DNA of 64,000 bases from Nitrosomonadales bacterium (lineage in GTDB: Bacteria; Pseudomonadota; Gammaproteobacteria; Burkholderiales; Gallionellaceae). The translations under genes and the position numbers were made by a program. The notes under the pieces were generated by a model. That model did not search any database. It worked only from the letters and a program-made list of their open reading frames with translations, and was not told the DNA's origin. Shown here piece after piece: positions 1-9,622 of this stretch; position 1 is the first letter of the stretch; each line of letters starts with the position of its first letter. Location of the stretch: contig JACQYW010000005.1 of NCBI GenBank assembly GCA_016208015.1, forward strand, positions 124,001 through 188,000. Direction: 5' to 3'.

Positions 1-1
1 C

Positions 2-601
2 GCCGCCCTGTCGCAAGGCAAGCTTCCCAGGCGGCTCATCTACGTCAGCACCAGCGGTGTGTATGGTGACTGCAATGGCGCAAGGGTGGATGAGACGCAT
101 CCGCTGCATCCGCAAACGGCCAGAGCGCAACGCCGCGTCGATGCCGAGCAACAGATACGCCGCTGGGCGCAACGCAACGGCGTACAAGCCGGCATCCTGC
201 GTGTGCCCGGCATCTATGCCGCCGAACGCCTGCCGCTGGAACGCATCCGCTCCGGCACGCCCGCCATCGTCGCAGTGGAGGACGGCTACACTAACCACAT
301 TCACGCCGACGACCTTGCGCGCATCCTTGTCGCGGCGCTGCACCTCGGCAAGCCGAACCGCGTGTACCACGCGAGCGATGACGGTGTGATGAAGATGGGG
401 GACTATTTCGATGCTGTGGCCGATGCGTATCACCTGCCCCGTCCGCCGCGCATCAGCCGTGTCGAGGCGCAGCGAGTGCTGCCGGAATCGCTGCTGTCGT
501 TCATGAATGAATCGCGGCGGTTGGTGAATCGAAGGATGAAGAAGGAGTTGAAGGTGAGGTTGGGGTACCCGACGGTGGCGGATTGTTTGAAGCCACTCTA
601 G
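2..601 (+). CDS. NAD(P)-dependent epimerase/dehydratase, YeeZ-like atypical SDR (5' end missing)
   Basis: The frame is open from base 2 to the TAG at 599-601, so the N-terminal Rossmann segment lies outside the window. The visible part begins AALSQGKLPRRLIYVSTSGVYGD, the central strand of an extended short-chain dehydrogenase. It continues through a VDET motif, an ILRVPGIYA motif and NHIHADDLAR, all typical of YeeZ-type epimerase-like proteins. The usual catalytic YxxxK is not seen; the matching region reads TARAQRRVDAEQ, as in YeeZ relatives, so classical epimerase chemistry is doubtful. The substrate is unknown. The gene converges on relA, with a repeat and a hairpin between them. Confidence 0.85.
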   Translation, partial: AALSQGKLPRRLIYVSTSGVYGDCNGARVDETHPLHPQTARAQRRVDAEQQIRRWAQRNGVQAGILRVPGIYAAERLPLERIRSGTPAIVAVEDGYTNHIHADDLARILVAALHLGKPNRVYHASDDGVMKMGDYFDAVADAYHLPRPPRISRVEAQRVLPESLLSFMNESRRLVNRRMKKELKVRLGYPTVADCLKPL

Positions 602-602
602 G

Positions 603-660
603 CCGTTCGTCCTGAGTGCCGCACGAAGTGCGGTGTATCGAAGGATGGGCGAAGCCCGCT
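603..660. repeat. Dispersed palindromic repeat of the CGTTCGTCCTGAG...TCGAAGGA family
   Basis: Immediately after the epimerase stop, CCGTTCGTCCTGAG and ATCGAAGGATGGGCGAA flank a perfect hairpin, CCGCAC-GAA-GTGCGG. GGGC-GAA-GCCC follows. The outer words match, in opposite orientation, the repeat at 35677-35791. This is an intergenic repeat with no coding sense. Confidence 0.6.
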
Positions 661-685
661 GGTTTTCAAATTCAACACCAACACA

Positions 686-702
686 GTCGGGCTACCCCCG
701 AC
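686..702. terminator. Hairpin between convergent genes, possible bidirectional terminator
   Basis: GTCGGG-CTACC-CCCGAC is a perfect 6-bp stem midway between the epimerase stop (601) and the relA stop (729). On the plus strand it is followed by GGTTTAGCTTT, a weak T-rich tract. Its position between convergent genes supports a role in termination. The lack of a clean T run keeps confidence moderate. Confidence 0.45.
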
Positions 703-728
703 GGTTTAGCTTTATAGCCAAAGAGCGA

Positions 729-2705
729 TTAAACCTTCTTCACCGCCCAAGCCGCCTCCAACAACCGATCCCTCCTATCCTGCGGCATGCGCTGTACGCA
801 GCTGCAATCCTCGCGATGCAATGTGATACCAAGGCGGGTGGTGTAGCCGACGATGCGGTCGGGAGGTTCGGGCTTGCAGCATTTCGCCATGCGCACGGTC
901 AGGCCGCTCACGCCTTCGATGAGTACGCCGCTGGATGAGGTGCGCGGGGCGGCGGGTCTTTGCGCGACTACTTTGGCGGGAATGACGACCTTGGTCGGCG
1001 CTTCCTGCTGCACGGCGGTGGCGATGCGGTTCTGTTTGACTTCGTCGCGGCCGATGGCGGCGAGCAGTTCGTCCAGTTTGTTGAAGCGCAGGCGCTGCGC
1101 GAGTTTTTCCTGGTTGAGGTCGGTGACGCCGAGGCGGTGCAGTTCACGGTCGAGGATGATGCGGCCTTCGGCGATGCTCGCGTCGAGGTTCTGTGTGGAG
1201 AACCAGTGGCGCACCTTGGCGCGGGCGCGCGAACTCTTCAGGAAGCCGAGTTGCGGTGAGAGCCAGTCGCGGCTGGGTGCGCCCACCTTGGTGGTGAGTA
1301 TCTCCACGCGCTGGCCGGTCTGCAATTTATAGTTAAGCGGCACGATGCTGCCGTCGACCTTGGCACCGCGCGTGCGGTGGCCGAGGTCGGTGTGCAGCAC
1401 GTAGGCGAAGTCCACCGGCGTCGCGCCCTTGGGCAGGTCGATCACTTTGCCCTGCGGGGTCAGCACATACACGCGATCCTGTAGCAGTTCGTTGCGGAAC
1501 TGTTCCTGCAACTCGCCGCTGTCGGCCAGTTCGGCTTTCCACGCCAGGATCTGGCGCAGCCAGGCGATCTTGTCGTCCACGCCGCTCTCGGTCTTCTTGT
1601 TTTCCTTGTAGCGCCAGTGTGCGGCCACGCCGAGTTCGGAATCGTGGTGCATCTGTTGCGTGCGGATCTGTACTTCCACCGAGAGGTCGCGCGGGCCAAG
1701 CACGGCGGTGTGCAGCGAACGGTAGCCGTTGGGTTTGGGACGCGCGATGTAGTCGTCGAACTCTCTCTGTATCGGCGTCCACATTTCATGCACGAGGGAG
1801 AGCGCCGCATAGCATTGCTCGACATCCTCGACCAGGATACGCACGGCGCGCACATCGTAGAGCTGGTCGAAATCCAGCTGCTTGCGCTTCATCTTGTTGA
1901 TGATGCTGTAGATGTGTTTCGGGCGCCCCGTCACGTCGGCCTTGATGCCGGACTGCGCCAGCGATTGGCGCAACTGTTCCAGCACATCGGCGATATAGCG
2001 CTCGCGGTCGACGCGGCGCTCGTCCAGCAGCTTGGCGATCTTCTTGTACAGCACCGGCTCCAGATAGCGCATGGACAGGTCTTCCAGCTCCCACTTGATC
2101 TGCCACACGCCGAGGCGGTTGGCCAAGGGGCCGAAGATGTTGTGCGTCTCCTGCGCCACCTGTTTCTGCTGCTCGGGCGACGCGCCGGAAAGTGTGCGCA
2201 GCGTCTGCGTGCGTTCGGCGAGCTTGATCAGCACCACGCGGATGTCTTCCACCATCGCCAGCAGCATCTTGCGCAGGCTCTCGATCTGTTGAGCGTGCGC
2301 TTCCTGGTCTTTGTCGGCAGAACGAACCTCGCTGAACTGGCGGATCTGCTCCATGCGCGAGATGCCGTCGACCATCGCGGTGACGTTGCGGCCGAAGCGT
2401 ACGGTCAGTACTTCGTTCCAGTCTTCTAGCAACTCCGGCACCGCATGCAGCGCGGTCGCGGCGATGGTCTCGTGGTCCATGTTCAGACCGATGAGGATGG
2501 AGGCCGAGCCGAGCGCATGCTGCAACAACGGCGTGCCGGTGACCACGGTCTTGCCGTGATAGAGCGGCGCTGCGAATTCGCAGGCATGGCGGATCAGTTC
2601 GATCTCGGCGGGCGCGAACACTTCAGACAGCGCCGCCAGCCAGTTCTGGATGTCGGCGCTGTCCTCTCCGGCGAGCGGGGGGAATTGGTGCTGGATGGAA
2701 ACCAC
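729..2705 (-). CDS. relA: RelA-type (p)ppGpp synthetase without ACT/RRM domain
   Basis: This protein makes (p)ppGpp from ATP and GTP/GDP during amino-acid starvation. It is 658 aa, against about 740 for E. coli RelA. Domain order is a degenerate HD domain (residues about 30-190), the synthetase (about 220-350), TGS (about 390-450) and a Cys-rich region with KCCKPEPPD. The HD pair is replaced by HA in ALHAVPELLEDW, so hydrolase activity is not expected. The synthetase carries REFDDY near residue 315, the ExDD signature of RelA rather than the RxKD of SpoT. The protein stops just after the Cys-rich region, so the C-terminal ACT/RRM domain is absent. The start is GTG at 2705, 9 bp after trpD, with no clear Shine-Dalgarno; co-transcription and coupling with trpD are likely. 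A separate SpoT is encoded at 61707-63836. Confidence 0.93.
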   Translation of the reverse strand: MVSIQHQFPPLAGEDSADIQNWLAALSEVFAPAEIELIRHACEFAAPLYHGKTVVTGTPLLQHALGSASILIGLNMDHETIAATALHAVPELLEDWNEVLTVRFGRNVTAMVDGISRMEQIRQFSEVRSADKDQEAHAQQIESLRKMLLAMVEDIRVVLIKLAERTQTLRTLSGASPEQQKQVAQETHNIFGPLANRLGVWQIKWELEDLSMRYLEPVLYKKIAKLLDERRVDRERYIADVLEQLRQSLAQSGIKADVTGRPKHIYSIINKMKRKQLDFDQLYDVRAVRILVEDVEQCYAALSLVHEMWTPIQREFDDYIARPKPNGYRSLHTAVLGPRDLSVEVQIRTQQMHHDSELGVAAHWRYKENKKTESGVDDKIAWLRQILAWKAELADSGELQEQFRNELLQDRVYVLTPQGKVIDLPKGATPVDFAYVLHTDLGHRTRGAKVDGSIVPLNYKLQTGQRVEILTTKVGAPSRDWLSPQLGFLKSSRARAKVRHWFSTQNLDASIAEGRIILDRELHRLGVTDLNQEKLAQRLRFNKLDELLAAIGRDEVKQNRIATAVQQEAPTKVVIPAKVVAQRPAAPRTSSSGVLIEGVSGLTVRMAKCCKPEPPDRIVGYTTRLGITLHREDCSCVQRMPQDRRDRLLEAAWAVKKV

Positions 2706-2714
2706 GGAAGGTGG

Positions 2715-3734
2715 CTAGCTGTTGCTGACCTGAACCAGTTGCGCCAGTTTGCTCTTCGCCGCGCCGGTGGCGATGGTCTCGGCCGCTTTTTTAACACCCG
2801 ATGCCAGCGTGTCGGCCATGTCCGCGGCGTAAATTGCCGCGCCCGCGTTGAGCAGCACGATGTCGCGCGCCGGGCCTGCCTTGTTCTCCAGCACGTCGAG
2901 CAGCATGGTCTTGGCTTCGGCGATGTTGCTGACTTTAATGCTATCCAGCGGTGAGCTCTGCAGACCGAACTGCTCCGGTGTGACGGTGTATTCGTTCACC
3001 TGGCCGTCTTTCAACTCGGCCACATTGGTCGGGCCGCTGATGGTGATCTCGTCCAGTCCGTCGCTGCCGTTCACCACCAGCACATGGCGGCTGCCGAGGC
3101 GTTGCAGCACGCGCGCCTGGATGCCGACCAGGTCGGGGTGGAACACGCCCAGCACCTGGTTCTCGGCACCGGCCGGGTTGGTGAGCGGGCCCAGCACGTT
3201 GAACATCGTGCGCACGCCCAGTTCCTTGCGCACCGGCGCGGCGTATTTCATCGCACCGTGGAAATTGGGCGCGAACATGAAGCCGATGCCGATCTGGTCG
3301 ATGCTCTGCCCGACCTGCTCGGGCGTGCGGCTGAGGTTCACGCCCAGTGCTTCCAGCACGTCGGCTGAGCCGCAGGTGGAAGACACCGAGCGCCCGCCAT
3401 GTTTGGCGACACGCGCACCGGCCGCCGCGGTCACGAAGGCGCTGGCGGTGGAGATGTTGAAGGTATGCGCCGCGTCGCCGCCGGTGCCGCAGGTGTCGAC
3501 CAGGTGGTCGCGCTTGCTGACCGGCACCTTGCTGGCGAACTCGCGCATCACGAAGGCGGCGGCGGAGATCTCGCCGATGGTCTCCTTCTTCACGCGCAGG
3601 CCGACCAGGAGGGCGGCGATCATGGTGGGCGTGACCTCGCCGCCCATGATCTGGCGCATCAGCGACAGCATTTCGTCGTAGAAGATCTCGCGTTGATCGA
3701 TCAGGCGTACCAGGGCTTGTTGCGGTGTGATCAT
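2715..3734 (-). CDS. trpD: Anthranilate phosphoribosyltransferase
   Basis: The enzyme transfers phosphoribose from PRPP to anthranilate in the second step of tryptophan synthesis. The product is 339 aa, normal for TrpD, starting [14 protein letters not shown] at 3734. That start is 2 bp after the trpG stop. The frame stays open further upstream but there it runs through trpG in another phase, so the longer reading is not real. The glycine-rich PRPP loop is seen as VDTCGTGGD, followed by FNISTAS and KHGGRSVSS. trpC, which commonly follows trpD in betaproteobacteria, is not here; relA takes its place. Confidence 0.97.
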   Translation of the reverse strand: MITPQQALVRLIDQREIFYDEMLSLMRQIMGGEVTPTMIAALLVGLRVKKETIGEISAAAFVMREFASKVPVSKRDHLVDTCGTGGDAAHTFNISTASAFVTAAAGARVAKHGGRSVSSTCGSADVLEALGVNLSRTPEQVGQSIDQIGIGFMFAPNFHGAMKYAAPVRKELGVRTMFNVLGPLTNPAGAENQVLGVFHPDLVGIQARVLQRLGSRHVLVVNGSDGLDEITISGPTNVAELKDGQVNEYTVTPEQFGLQSSPLDSIKVSNIAEAKTMLLDVLENKAGPARDIVLLNAGAAIYAADMADTLASGVKKAAETIATGAAKSKLAQLVQVSNS

Positions 3735-3736
3735 GA

Positions 3737-4306
3737 TTATTTCTTCCCTTCCAGAAAGTTCTTCAGCATGTCGTGTCCGTGCTCGGTGAGGATGGACTCG
3801 GGGTGGAACTGCACGCCGTGCACCGCCAGCGTCTTGTGGCGCACGCCCATGATCTCGCCGTCGTCGGTCCACGCGGTGATCTCCAGACAATCCGGCAGCG
3901 TCTCGCGCTCGATCACCAGCGAATGGTAGCGCGTCGCGGTGAACGGGCTGGGCAGTCCGGTGAACACGCTGTTGCTGTGGTGGTGGATCAGCGAGGTCTT
4001 GCCGTGCATCAGCGTCTTGGCGTGGATGATCCTGCCGCCGAAGGCCTGGCCTATGCTCTGGTGGCCGAGGCACACACCAAGCAACGGAATCTTGCCGGCG
4101 AAGTGTTTGATCGCCGCTACCGAGATGCCGGCCTCGTTCGGCGTGCAGGGGCCGGGAGAAACGACCAAGTGCTGCGGATTGAGCTTCTCGATCTGCTCCA
4201 CCGTGATCTCGTCGTTGCGGTACACCACCACTTCCGCGCCGAGTTCGGCGAAGTACTGCACCAGGTTGTAGGTGAAGGAATCGTAGTTGTCTATCATCAA
4301 TAGCAT
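3737..4306 (-). CDS. trpG: Anthranilate synthase glutamine amidotransferase component
   Basis: A class I glutamine amidotransferase of 189 aa that supplies ammonia to TrpE; it may also serve PabB, since no separate pabA is visible. The nucleophile is Cys79 in LLGVCLGHQ, and the His-Glu pair is in VQFHPESIL near residue 170. [10 protein letters not shown] forms the oxyanion-hole region. It lies between trpE (9 bp gap) and trpD (2 bp gap), a tight operon arrangement. Confidence 0.97.
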   Translation of the reverse strand: MLLMIDNYDSFTYNLVQYFAELGAEVVVYRNDEITVEQIEKLNPQHLVVSPGPCTPNEAGISVAAIKHFAGKIPLLGVCLGHQSIGQAFGGRIIHAKTLMHGKTSLIHHHSNSVFTGLPSPFTATRYHSLVIERETLPDCLEITAWTDDGEIMGVRHKTLAVHGVQFHPESILTEHGHDMLKNFLEGKK

Positions 4307-4315
4307 GGTGTTCTC

Positions 4316-5803
<1,488 letters not shown>

Positions 5804-5806
5804 AAA

Positions 5807-5899
5807 GACCTCTCTAAATGTATTCGATGACGACGGGCGGACGCGGTGTCCGGTGATGCAGGATCACCATCGCCAGTTGGTCGTCTTCGGGTAGAGGTC
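5807..5899 (-). promoter_or_regulatory. Candidate trpE translational attenuator
   Basis: On the minus-strand transcript, GACCTCT (5899-5893, leader codons 5-7) is perfectly complementary to AGAGGTC (5813-5807), which holds the trpE Shine-Dalgarno. Nested inside, GACGAC (5885-5880) pairs with GTCGTC (5834-5829). Between the arms are two local hairpins, GGTGAT-CCTGC-ATCACC starting at the last Trp codon and CGGAC-ACCGC-GTCCG. There is no T run, so this looks like sequestration of the trpE start rather than transcription termination. A ribosome halted at the Trp codons would cover the left arms and expose the trpE site. The pairings are seen directly; the mechanism is inferred. Confidence 0.6.
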
Positions 5900-5911
5900 G
5901 TTATAGGTCAT
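5864..5911 (-). CDS. trpL: Trp-rich leader peptide upstream of trpE
   Basis: A 15-codon ORF reads MTYNDLYPKTTNWRW and stops at TGA, between gph and trpE. Two Trp codons occupy positions 13 and 15, the last before the stop. This is the usual layout of an amino-acid-sensing leader. The ATG overlaps the end of gph by position (the gph stop is at 5915-5917), so the leader may be reached by ribosomes finishing gph; its own Shine-Dalgarno is weak. The ORF is too short for coding statistics. The evidence is the WRW ending, the location before the trp genes, and the complementarity of its codons to the trpE ribosome-binding site. Confidence 0.65.
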   Translation of the reverse strand: MTYNDLYPKTTNWRW

Positions 5912-5914
5912 GTT

Positions 5915-6601
5915 TCAGGCTCGTTTGATGAGCGGCAATACATCCGTCAGATCGGGGATGACTGCATCCACGTCAAGACCTTCGACCGGCTCGCCGTGAT
6001 TGTAACCATAGGGCACACAGATGATGGGGCAACCCGCCGCGCGTGCGGCTTGCGTATCGCTGAGGGAGTCGCCGACCAACAGCAGTTGTTCGATCGGCAC
6101 GCCGAAGAACTTGGCCGAATGCAGCAGCGGCAGCGGATGCGGCTTCTTCTCCGGCAGAGTATCGCCAGCCAGCACGATGTCGAAATAGTGCGCCAGACCG
6201 ATGCCCTGGAGCAAAGGATTGGTGTAACGCTCCACCTTGTTGGTGATGCAGCCCAGACGATAACCCGCTGCTTTGAGTGCATCCAGTCCCTTCACCACAT
6301 TCGGAAAAGGTTTGCTGTGGAGCAGCAACTCGGTGTAATGCTTTTCGAAGATCGGCAACGCCCGGTCGAACAGAGCAGCCTCCGGCTCGGCATGCATGTT
6401 GCCGGTGAGCGCACGCTTGACCAGCCAGTGGATGCCGTTGCCGATGTAGCTCATCAGCAGGTCTTGCGACACGGCCGGGCGGCCCATGTCGTGCAACATG
6501 CGGTTCGCCGACTCCGCCAGCTCCGGCGCGGTATGCAGCAGCGTACCGTCCAGGTCGATGACGATGGCGGAGACGGGCAGCGGGAACTGCTTGAAGCCCA
6601 T
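5915..6601 (-). CDS. gph: Phosphoglycolate phosphatase (HAD superfamily)
   Basis: This phosphatase hydrolyses 2-phosphoglycolate, which arises from the RuBisCO oxygenase reaction or from DNA repair. The 228-aa protein carries the HAD motif I DLDGTLL (nucleophile Asp16, acid Asp18), a helical cap, CITNK as motif II, EKKPHPLPL as motif III and LVGDSLSD as motif IV. Its ATG overlaps the rpe stop by one base (TAATG). An rpe-gph-trpE order is common in proteobacteria and suggests one long transcript through the trp genes. Confidence 0.95.
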   Translation of the reverse strand: MGFKQFPLPVSAIVIDLDGTLLHTAPELAESANRMLHDMGRPAVSQDLLMSYIGNGIHWLVKRALTGNMHAEPEAALFDRALPIFEKHYTELLLHSKPFPNVVKGLDALKAAGYRLGCITNKVERYTNPLLQGIGLAHYFDIVLAGDTLPEKKPHPLPLLHSAKFFGVPIEQLLLVGDSLSDTQAARAAGCPIICVPYGYNHGEPVEGLDVDAVIPDLTDVLPLIKRA

Positions 6602-7290
6602 TACTTCTTGGCCTTTGCCAGCTCCGCGCGCAGTTCGGCGATGATGGTGTTGTAGTGGTTCTTGTCCTTGTCGTTCTTCTTGCCGAACACTGCCGAACCA
6701 GCCACGAAGGTATCCACGCCCGCCTCGGCGACTTCCCTGATGTTGGCCGGGCCGACGCCGCCGTCGATCTCCAGGCGGCAGTTATAACCACCTGCAGTGA
6801 TCATTTTGCGTACTGCACGTGCCTTGTCCAGCACGTAGGGGATGAATTTCTGGCCGCCGAAGCCGGGGTTCACCGACATCAGCAATACCATGTCCAGCTT
6901 GGGCAATGTGTATTCGAGGATGTCCAGCGGCGTGGCGGGGTTGAACACCAGACCGGCCTTGCAACCGCTTTCCTTGATCAGGCCGATGGTGCGGTCAACG
7001 TGCTCGGAAGCTTCCGGATGGAAGGTGATGTAGGTCGCGCCCGCCTTGGCGAAGTCGGGGATGATGCGGTCAACAGGCTTGACCATCAGATGCACGTCGA
7101 TGGGGGCCGTCACGCCGTGCTTGCGCAGGGCTTCGCAGACCAGCGGGCCGATGGTCAGGTTGGGCACGTAATGGTTGTCCATCACGTCGAAGTGGACGAT
7201 GTCCGCGCCGGAGGCGAGTACATTGTCGACTTCCTCGCCCAGCTTGGCGAAATTGGCGGAAAGAATCGAAGGGGCGATCTGGTAGTCCAT
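6601..7290 (-). CDS. rpe: Ribulose-phosphate 3-epimerase
   Basis: A TIM-barrel epimerase of 229 aa interconverting ribulose-5-phosphate and xylulose-5-phosphate in the pentose phosphate and Calvin cycles. It starts [37 protein letters not shown] and DVHLMV carry the metal-binding His and Asp residues, [10 protein letters not shown] is the phosphate loop, and EIDGGV follows. It is the first gene of the rpe-gph-trpEGD-relA run. Confidence 0.97.
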   Translation of the reverse strand: MDYQIAPSILSANFAKLGEEVDNVLASGADIVHFDVMDNHYVPNLTIGPLVCEALRKHGVTAPIDVHLMVKPVDRIIPDFAKAGATYITFHPEASEHVDRTIGLIKESGCKAGLVFNPATPLDILEYTLPKLDMVLLMSVNPGFGGQKFIPYVLDKARAVRKMITAGGYNCRLEIDGGVGPANIREVAEAGVDTFVAGSAVFGKKNDKDKNHYNTIIAELRAELAKAKK

Positions 7291-7843
7291 GGTTTTATCC
7301 TTAATCGGTTGATGACTTGACTTCTCATTCTAACCGAAACTCTTCAATAGAAAGTTGGCACGTTAACGTGGGTAAGTGATGGGGATGGCTTTGCGCAAGG
7401 GTTTCGGCTGAGAAAAGCGTCCTGGGAAGGGATGAGTATATAGGCAGGTATATAGACCTTCGGCCATATGTGCATCCGCAGGCATAAGGTATATCATGCG
7501 TCGCAAAGGGAATACGGGCATCAACCTCCGATCAATTGCGCTGGACGGCAAGTAGATAGCCAGCTGTGCAACAGCCCCGCCGATTTGAGCTGCGGGTTTC
7601 GATTTGAAAATTTTACCGGGTGTCGAGATCGATACCACTTGAACGCGAGGGCGGATCCTGTGGAGTCGCATTTCTGCGTCTGCAAAAAGCTGGAGTCCAT
7701 TTTTTCAACATGGGCATATGGTATTGTTATATAAAGGAATCGGGCGCCACAATGCAGGCGGAGTGGGCATTTGCTGAAGGGTTCACGCGCAAGCATTCAA
7801 CAAAAACAATAATCGGAGCGGCAGAAGTCGGGGAAGACAAATT
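7291..7843. other. 553-bp divergent spacer between rpe and the histidine kinase gene
   Basis: No convincing gene is seen; short open frames on both strands lack ribosome-binding sites. The spacer holds a 12-bp perfect palindrome, CACGTTAACGTG (7359-7370), about 70 bp upstream of rpe. There is also a patch rich in TATATAGGC and GTATATAG words (7437-7465), and an AT-rich block (7705-7740) ahead of the kinase gene. Both flanking operons probably have their promoters here, but I could not assign -35 and -10 boxes with confidence. Confidence 0.5.
7359..7370. promoter_or_regulatory. 12-bp perfect palindrome upstream of rpe, possible operator
   Basis: CACGTTAACGTG is fully self-complementary and lies 69 bp upstream of the rpe ATG in the divergent spacer. 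The regulator is unknown. A palindrome this short can occur by chance. Confidence 0.25.
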
Positions 7844-9619
7844 GTGAATATCAAATTCAGCAAAATAGACACCAGACTTGAGATGAACAAGTCCGAGATA
7901 CTGCAAAGTATCCTGACGGGCTTGATTGCGCTCATCATGCTGGGTGCGCTGGTGTTCTTCTACGACAAGACCGAGGCGGTCGATCTGCGCGAGCAGAACG
8001 AAGTGATGAGCCTGCTGAACGGGGTGAAGGAGATCGACAGCCGTTGGGACAGGGAAGTGCAGCGTGCACGGGTCGATCTTGGCGTCGAGCCGGAAGGGTC
8101 GCCGCTCGACGACGCGGGAGACAAGGCCTTGCGCGATGTGACCCGCTTCGCGCAACTGACTTCCAGCAATACCCTCAGATCCGGCCTCACCGAACTGCGC
8201 AACGCACTGATACACAAGTCCGACCTGTTCCGGCAATTCCGGCAGGAGAACCGCAACAACAAGTTGACGCTACAGGCGATGCTGCAAGATATCGCCGGGC
8301 TAAATGCGGATTCCACCCAGAAGCGCCCCTCCGTTACGCTCACACAAGCTCTGGACCGGTTGGACGAAACCGCAACGCAATATTTTCTGCATGGACAGGA
8401 AGCGCAGCGTGCAAGCCTGCAAACGGCAGCCGCGCAATTGGGGTCGGCGACGGCGGTGAATGAACAGGTCAAGCGGATAGAGCAGGCGGCACAGACCCTG
8501 CTGATACAGGTTCCGCTCGAACTGGAGCATTTCTCCGAACTGGGAAGATTGAGTACCGGCCCGCGACTGATCAATCTGACGCTGTCGTTCAACAACGAAT
8601 TGGAAGAGAGTCTGCAGGAAAAGGAACGCTACCGGATCTACCTGGTTTATTACGCATCCGCCCTGCTGGTCTTGCTGATGTATTTCGGCGTCAGGATCAA
8701 GATCGCCAACCAGACATTGGAACACCGCGTCGAAGAACGCACCCGCGATCTGTCTGATGCATTGAAACACCTCAAGGAATCCGAATCGCAATTGATCCAG
8801 TCGGAAAAGATGTCGTCGCTCGGCCAGATGGTGGCCGGTGTCGCGCACGAGATCAACACACCGCTGGCCTACGTGAAGAACAGCCTCGGGCAGGTTTCCG
8901 AAAAACTCCCGCTGATCGACAGCGCCTTGGGGAATTCCGAAAAACTGCTGGAGATGCTGGGCGCAGGCAGCGACCCGGAAGGGTTGTCGCTGGCCTTCCA
9001 GCAGACCTCGGCCCAGGTCGGCGCACTCAGACAACAGCATGTCATCGAAGAACTGAGCAGCCTGGTCAAGGACGGCTTGTTCGGCACCGGCCAGGTCGCC
9101 GAGATCGTCGGCAACCTGAAGAACTTCAGCCGCCTCGATCGCAGCAAGGTGGCCCATTCCAATCTGAACGACAGCCTCAATAGCACCCTGCTGCTGGCCA
9201 AGCACCAGCTCAAAGCGGTCACCGTGAACAAGAACTTCGGCGAGATACCGGAGATCACTTGCGCGCCCTCGCAGATCAACCAGGTCTTCCTCAATCTCAT
9301 CACCAACGCGGTGCAGGCGATGCCGGGCGAGAAAGGCACCATTACGCTGACTTCGAGCAAGGATGGCGATGGCGTCGCAGTCGAGGTGCAGGACGATGGC
9401 GCGGGCATCCCGCCTGAAGTGATGTCCAAGATATTCGATCCGTTCTTCACGACCAAGGAGATCGGCAAGGGCACCGGGCTGGGGCTGTCTATCTCATACA
9501 AGATCGTCGAACAGCATGGCGGCAAGATCAGCGTCGAATCCAAGCCCGGCATGGGCACGAAATTCACCGTGTGGCTGCCGCTGACGCCGCCGGCAGAAGC
9601 ACAACTGGAAGGTGCCTGA
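7844..9619 (+). CDS. Membrane sensor histidine kinase
   Basis: The protein is 591 aa. Order: TM1 (about residues 21-40), a long helical periplasmic region (about 41-262), TM2 (about 265-284), a coiled coil with ERTRDLSDALKHL, then the dimerisation helix with VAHEINTP (phospho-acceptor His335). The ATP-binding domain has the N box NLITNAVQAMP, DDGAGIP, DPFFTTK and GTGLGLS. The start is GTG at 7844 after GGGGAAGA; an in-frame ATG at 7883 is an alternative. No receiver-only partner follows. Three bases after the stop comes a Ser/Thr kinase with two receiver domains (9623-11509), the likely phosphotransfer partner. The signal sensed is unknown. Confidence 0.9.
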   Translation: MNIKFSKIDTRLEMNKSEILQSILTGLIALIMLGALVFFYDKTEAVDLREQNEVMSLLNGVKEIDSRWDREVQRARVDLGVEPEGSPLDDAGDKALRDVTRFAQLTSSNTLRSGLTELRNALIHKSDLFRQFRQENRNNKLTLQAMLQDIAGLNADSTQKRPSVTLTQALDRLDETATQYFLHGQEAQRASLQTAAAQLGSATAVNEQVKRIEQAAQTLLIQVPLELEHFSELGRLSTGPRLINLTLSFNNELEESLQEKERYRIYLVYYASALLVLLMYFGVRIKIANQTLEHRVEERTRDLSDALKHLKESESQLIQSEKMSSLGQMVAGVAHEINTPLAYVKNSLGQVSEKLPLIDSALGNSEKLLEMLGAGSDPEGLSLAFQQTSAQVGALRQQHVIEELSSLVKDGLFGTGQVAEIVGNLKNFSRLDRSKVAHSNLNDSLNSTLLLAKHQLKAVTVNKNFGEIPEITCAPSQINQVFLNLITNAVQAMPGEKGTITLTSSKDGDGVAVEVQDDGAGIPPEVMSKIFDPFFTTKEIGKGTGLGLSISYKIVEQHGGKISVESKPGMGTKFTVWLPLTPPAEAQLEGA

Positions 9620-9622
9620 CAG

